The position numbers were made by a program, and so were the translations under genes. Below the pieces are notes generated by a model that searched no databases, was not told the DNA's origin, and worked only from the letters and a program-made list of their open reading frames with translations. From CAIPAT01 sp041665605 (GTDB lineage: Bacteria; Verrucomicrobiota; Lentisphaeria; Victivallales; Victivallaceae): a stretch of DNA of 64,000 nt. The first letter of the stretch is position 1. Every line of letters starts with the position of its first letter. Where the stretch lies: positions 5,563 to 69,562 of the forward strand of contig JBAYIO010000015.1 of the NCBI GenBank assembly GCA_041665605.1, in the 5' to 3' direction. Positions 62,156 to 64,000 of the stretch are shown here, piece by piece.

Positions 62156-62359
62156 GTTGTCAGTCCCCCTTTTTCCCTTAGTTTTATCTGTGTGTTTGCC
62201 TCACAAAATAGCTGTGATTGCGCTAAAATCAATCATTTTATCCAATCTGCACTCAATATTTTTTACCTTAGGAGCTGTAAATAAATAAACTTTACAAGTT
62301 TCGCGAAATATCCCGAGTTAATTTTGTGAATTGCCGGTATAATGAATTTAAACCTTAAT

Positions 62360-62479
62360 TTTAACGCAAAGGCGCAAAATCGCGAAGGAAAACAATAAAG
62401 GAAAAAGCCCTTTTTTAAGTTTGGCTGTGCCAAATTTAAAAAAATTCTCTTCTCTGCGTCTTTGCGCCTTTGCGTTAAA
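62360..62479. repeat. Nested-inverted-repeat element, MITE/REPIN-like
   Basis: Perfect 19-base outer arms TTTAACGCAAAGGCGCAAA (62360-62378) and their reverse complement (62461-62479) enclose an inner hairpin. The inner arms of 12 bases (62414-62425 and 62429-62440) pair in 11 positions around a TGT loop. There is no coding capacity. CGCAAAGRCGC-type sequences recur in many environmental genomes as dispersed repeats, so a mobile non-autonomous element is likely. The rest of 62156-62588 is AT-rich with nothing else seen apart from GGTCAGACCC at 62566. Confidence 0.7.
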
Positions 62480-62588
62480 TTCTTCGTTCGGGAGAATCGC
62501 GATCTCTAGGAACTACAAAATTGTAACTTTTGAAATCAGCCCAGAGGCCCCTTTTTAACACCCCAGGTCAGACCCGGCACAGATGTAG

Positions 62589-63503
62589 TTACATTACTTT
62601 TGCCGTTTTTTCGCCATGTTTAGCTATAATCCATTGTTTAATTTCCTCTACAGACGGAGTACAATTTTTCTGTTTCCCCATACCATAAAAACCGACATGT
62701 GTCAGTTTGTCAAGTTTTTTTAGAGCCTCTAAATTTCCGTCCGCAACTGTAGAGTCTACAAGGCTTAGCAGTTGTAGCTCTGAAAGAGTGCTGACAAAAT
62801 TTATTGATGCAATCTCTCCACACGCAGATATGCCTAGCTCTTTGAGCCGTTTCAGCGAAGAAATACAATTAAAAGACGATATTTTTTTACAGCAGTCGAA
62901 CCGCAAAACCTCTATTGAGGACAATTTTGCTACCGCGCTGATATCTGTCAAGGTGCTGATATAGCTCAAGTCCATTTTGACGAGAGGCATATCTTCAATC
63001 CCGTGAAGCGAAGTGATATTGCCGCGGACAAGGCTAAGTTGACTAAGAGATTTCAATCCGGAGAGATTGCTCAAGTCCTTCATTTTTGAGTTATAGCTAC
63101 CAAGCACCAAAAACTCAAGCTTACTACATTGATCTAGGCCAATAATATTGTTATGCCAGTCTCCACTAAAATCAATGAGATGCAAAAATCTTGTTAAATC
63201 CAATTTACTTTTGAATTTAGTAACAGATAATTGTTTTAATTCTTTCAAATGATATAATCCACTTACATCTGTAATGTCATCTTGAATTCTTACCGATTGA
63301 ACATGTGGACATTTTATTAAAAAATCTAAATTATCCAGCTTATAATAACTCCACTTTCCTGAACTTTTCCAGATGTTTACTCCTAGATGTGGATTAATCT
63401 TTAAATATGAAATACAAGCATCCAACCGTTCAGATTCGACTCTGAGAAACTCTATTTCTCCAAGATCAAGAATATGAAATCCATCTCTAATTATTGCTGG
63501 CAT
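62589..63503 (-). CDS. Leucine-rich-repeat protein, possible immunity protein
   Basis: A 304-residue cytoplasmic protein with about eight leucine-rich repeats of roughly 22-24 residues (LKELKQLSVTKFKS, SKLEFLVLGSYNSKMKDLSNL, LKSLSQLSLVRGNITSLHG, LSSIEVLRFDCCKKISSF, LKRLKELGISACGEIASI). There is no signal peptide. It is more AT-rich than the housekeeping genes to its left. GGAG inside the end of the preceding small ORF forms its ribosome binding site, and that ORF ends three bases before its ATG. A short toxin-like tail followed at once by an LRR protein is an arrangement seen in polymorphic toxin-immunity loci. The immunity role is inference. Confidence 0.75.
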   Translation of the reverse strand: MPAIIRDGFHILDLGEIEFLRVESERLDACISYLKINPHLGVNIWKSSGKWSYYKLDNLDFLIKCPHVQSVRIQDDITDVSGLYHLKELKQLSVTKFKSKLDLTRFLHLIDFSGDWHNNIIGLDQCSKLEFLVLGSYNSKMKDLSNLSGLKSLSQLSLVRGNITSLHGIEDMPLVKMDLSYISTLTDISAVAKLSSIEVLRFDCCKKISSFNCISSLKRLKELGISACGEIASINFVSTLSELQLLSLVDSTVADGNLEALKKLDKLTHVGFYGMGKQKNCTPSVEEIKQWIIAKHGEKTAKVM

Positions 63504-63506
63504 GTT

Positions 63507-63656
63507 TTAATCTCCATCTTGTTGTCTATATTTTTTGCCAGGAGATTCAATCTTATTGTAAAGCTTTGGGTTATTCTTTGGGTCACCTCCTCGCTCTTGA
63601 ATTTTACGATCCTTCTTATCGGTGTCTGACCCCATATTTACTATATTTTTGTACAT
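63507..63656 (-). CDS. Small ORF, possible C-terminal remnant of a polymorphic toxin
   Basis: Forty-nine codons from ATG 63656 to the stop at 63507, too short for usual gene callers. The peptide is very hydrophilic: SDTDKKDRKIQERGGDPKNN, then PKLYNKIESPGKKYRQQDGD. This looks like the extreme C-terminus of a nuclease-type toxin domain rather than an independent protein, and the region upstream carries a GTCAGAC transposon-like site instead of the rest of such a gene. The LRR gene starts three bases later. I therefore read it as an orphan toxin tail with its immunity gene. Confidence in the function is low; the open frame itself is certain. Confidence 0.4.
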   Translation of the reverse strand: MYKNIVNMGSDTDKKDRKIQERGGDPKNNPKLYNKIESPGKKYRQQDGD

Positions 63657-63693
63657 AGTTTACCATATATTCAATATATAAATAGGTTTTAAA

Positions 63694-64000
63694 TTAATTT
63701 TTTCCTGCCATAAAACTGATATAAGCATTTGGGTCATCCGCATTGTTGTCTTTGACCACATATCGTTTAATTCCGGCCTCCCTGGCGGCCTTCTGCAGCC
63801 AGTCGGGATCGCCTACCGCAATGGCTTCACTCCAATATTCCTCGCGTGCATGCGAAATGCAAGCCAGCTTTTCATCCAAAGTTTTCAGATACCACGTTCT
63901 GAATGCTTTCTTTGAGCTGATATCCAGGCATTGCAAAAGACGTTTCATATTGACAATCAAGTAACGCTGCCGTTTTCCAAGCAGTTCATGAATGGCGCAA
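63694..64000 (-). CDS. REP-associated tyrosine transposase-like protein, C-terminal part (runs off window)
   Basis: The minus-strand frame is open to the window edge, giving about 101 residues of a longer protein; a TTG-started ORF at 63960 is only part of it. The visible sequence includes HELLGKRQRYLIVNMKRLLQ, FRTWYLKTLDEKL and REEYWSEAIAVGDPDWLQ. The last stretch recalls the C-terminal end of Y1-family REP-associated tyrosine transposases (a WTESIAVG-like motif), which move small hairpin sequences. The catalytic HUH and Tyr motifs would lie outside the window, so this call is tentative. Its presence matters because several hairpin repeats occur in the window. Confidence 0.55.
   Translation of the reverse strand, partial: CAIHELLGKRQRYLIVNMKRLLQCLDISSKKAFRTWYLKTLDEKLACISHAREEYWSEAIAVGDPDWLQKAAREAGIKRYVVKDNNADDPNAYISFMAGKN

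Overview
The window reads as a chromosomal segment of a Lentisphaerota-type bacterium (Victivallis/Lentisphaera-like). This is inferred from gene content, not from a marker gene. Two pilin-like proteins carry the FTLIELLVVIAIIAILA leader and a C-terminal H-X9-DG motif. There are four Gfo/Idh/MocA proteins, two AraC regulators next to carbohydrate genes, several large unusual glycoside hydrolases, an HPr/enzyme I pair and a fused SecDF. No rRNA, tRNA or true CRISPR array was seen.

Layout. 1-2644: end of a secreted-type protein with a duplicated C-terminal module, then a cytoplasmic glycoside hydrolase. 2669-4062: a decayed HlyD tail and a dense non-coding repeat locus (A). 4151-8280: Rrf2 regulator, CO dehydrogenase (cooS), CooF-like ferredoxin and an FAD/NAD oxidoreductase, a probable CO-to-NAD(P)H module. 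8310-13621: PTS enzyme I and HPr, then SecDF and YajC. 13763-18053: tagaturonate-epimerase-like protein, NagA and a ROK-like kinase. 18356-19861: an acidic protein of unknown function. 20116-27465: a LacI-headed operon with two Gfo/Idh proteins, a sugar-1-phosphate nucleotidyltransferase, an NahK-like N-acetylhexosamine 1-kinase, a sugar-nucleotide epimerase and NagB. 28279-32776: DegT aminotransferase, two more Gfo/Idh proteins and an AraC regulator. 32943-42894: a minus-strand polysaccharide block (GH106-like enzyme, pseudopilin, CBM-containing protein, beta-helix/LamG protein) facing an AraC regulator. 43003-44026: repeat locus B, sharing its elements with locus A. 44062-53958: M14-like peptidase, RsmH, a lipoprotein, a 2H phosphoesterase, a methyltransferase, UvrA, an AEC permease, RecX and a GT-C membrane protein. 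54424-57336: strongly expressed major pseudopilin and another GT-C protein. 57333-62155: PpiC-type isomerase, degenerate spermidine-synthase-like membrane protein, PdxA and ThyX. 62360-64000: a nested-hairpin element, a leucine-rich-repeat protein preceded by a toxin-tail-like small ORF, and the end of a REP-type tyrosine transposase.

How the genes work together. The central 14-32 kb is an amino-sugar and uronate economy. NagA and NagB feed GlcNAc-6-P into glycolysis. The NahK-like kinase, nucleotidyltransferase and epimerase could convert free HexNAc to HexNAc-1-P and then to UDP-HexNAc. Three of the four Gfo/Idh proteins carry a GHGGxD motif also found in Gfo-fold, NAD-dependent glycosidases, so they may release the sugars rather than simply oxidise them. 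The most unusual non-coding content is the pair of repeat loci 40 kb apart, built from the same small hairpin modules, plus isolated hairpin elements at 18.2 kb and 62.4 kb and a REP-type transposase at the right edge.
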